From: an uncultured Serinicoccus sp. | Lineage (GTDB): Bacteria; Actinomycetota; Actinomycetes; Actinomycetales; Dermatophilaceae | Length of the DNA: 64,000 bases | NCBI RefSeq assembly: GCF_947500995.1 | Contig: NZ_CANMUA010000010.1 | Coordinates: forward strand, 95,867 to 159,866 | Reading direction: 5' to 3' | Shown here: positions 63,753-64,000 of the stretch, in pieces | How positions within the stretch are numbered: position 1 is the stretch's first letter | Layout of the letters: the number at the start of each line of letters is the position of its first letter | Position numbers and translations under genes: made by a program | Notes under the pieces: generated by a model | Seen by the model: the letters and a program-made list of their open reading frames with translations, nothing else | Told to the model about the DNA's origin: nothing | Databases searched by the model: none

Positions 63753-63860
63753 CTAGCCAGCCGAGCCGCCCAGTCGTCCGCCGAGCTGGCGCAGTGCCTC
63801 GCGCGTGGCCTGCGACGAGACCTGGGAGTAGACCTCCATGGTCGGCCAGGGCCGAGAACG
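63753..63860 (-). pseudogene. C-terminal remnant of a tyrosine recombinase (integrase)
   Basis: The complement ending at TAG 63755-63753 reads TMEVYSQVSSQATREALRQLGGRLGGSAG, the conserved tail of phage-type integrases around the catalytic Tyr (T-x-x-x-Y-S-x-V). Upstream the frame is lost: a stop lies seven codons before the Met, and the expected GH...T sequence is only partly recognisable in another frame. No catalytic RKHR region is in the window. It is a decayed fragment of an old mobile element. Confidence 0.6.
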
Positions 63861-63894
63861 TCACCCACCCAATCTCACGAGGCGCCGCGTCTGT

Positions 63895-64000
63895 GCGTTC
63901 CCGGCGGTCTGCTTCCTGAGCCTGGGTCAAGTCCCGGGTAGTGGTGTAGCGCTGTGCTCCTTCGACAGGGGTTGTCAGGCGGTCAGCGCGGGTAGGGCAT
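63895..64000. mobile_element. Possible insertion-sequence end (IS256/Mutator type)
   Basis: The stretch with GGTCAAGTCCCGGGTAGTGG and the following GTAGCGCTGTGCTCC, read on the complement as CACTACCCGGGACTTGACCC, looks like the terminal region of actinobacterial Mutator-type elements. The transposase would be beyond the right edge. This rests on memory of such ends and is weak. Confidence 0.25.

Noticed and set aside
63652..63930. Reverse-strand 92-codon ORF over the operators
   Set aside because: Out of frame with the integrase remnant and crosses hipB operator DNA; no motif.

Overview
The window is about 72% G+C by eye, dense with overlapping ATGA/GTGA gene junctions, and carries the replication-origin neighbourhood of an actinobacterial chromosome. 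The gene content and order (cca - NUDIX - DUF6049 - murJ/pseudokinase - sigM - anti-sigma - trxB - trxA | parA parB | rsmG jag yidC yidD rnpA rpmH | dnaA dnaN gnd recF DUF721 gyrB gyrA DUF3566 - tRNA-Ile - DLW-39 - tRNA-Ala) is that of Actinomycetota. The protein sequences resemble Micrococcales of the Intrasporangiaceae/Ornithinimicrobiaceae kind; that family placement is an inference from memory, not a computed result.

Layout. 1-7.4 kb: a cell-surface polysaccharide locus with a UDP-HexNAc dehydrogenase (partial), a UDP-GlcNAc 2-epimerase, two glycosyltransferase-like proteins, and an unusual protein made of two asparagine-synthetase-like units, the second degenerate. 7.4-13 kb: a small ORF, a large LuxR-type ATPase regulator and a GT4-like glycosyltransferase. 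13-20.6 kb: ino1, divergent from a class A penicillin-binding protein and a polytopic membrane protein (an ino1-ponA arrangement also known from mycobacteria), then an OafA-type acyltransferase with an SGNH domain and a Wzz-like membrane protein. 20.6-32 kb: cca and, divergently, the NUDIX-to-trxA block. It includes one unbroken reading frame fusing MurJ to a pseudokinase and ectodomain, an ECF sigma factor with its membrane anti-sigma factor, and thioredoxin reductase/thioredoxin behind a SigR/SigH-type promoter. 32-50 kb: chromosome segregation and replication. Four parS-like sites lie inside the parA and parB coding sequences. The parAB pair points opposite to the rsmG-rpmH operon. DnaA boxes occur in the trxA-parA, rpmH-dnaA and dnaA-dnaN gaps; the last is the likely oriC.

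50-53 kb: a universal stress protein and an ABC exporter operon with its own small HTH regulator. These share an ATGTAGTAGAC element and appear inserted between DUF3566 and the tRNA-Ile/DLW-39/tRNA-Ala group. 53.6-64 kb is accessory: a Fic protein, a molybdenum-linked DUF6457 gene, a complete DMSO-reductase-type operon (catalytic, Fe-S and membrane subunits, TorD chaperone, an unusual polyferredoxin), a hypothetical gene, a hipBA toxin-antitoxin pair with a 24-bp perfect operator palindrome, a decayed integrase tail and possibly an insertion-sequence end.

A recurring feature is a -10-like hexamer (TANNNT or CANNNT) 6-8 nt before a start codon without a Shine-Dalgarno sequence, suggesting leaderless transcription of many first genes. 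I used this pattern to choose several starts. The most interesting items are the tandem asparagine-synthetase-like protein, the MurJ-pseudokinase fusion with an internal promoter and RBS, the parS/DnaA-box arrangement around an inverted parAB, the shared ABC/stress-protein operator, and the nested palindromes upstream of hipBA. I did not find a clearly unprecedented multi-gene system.
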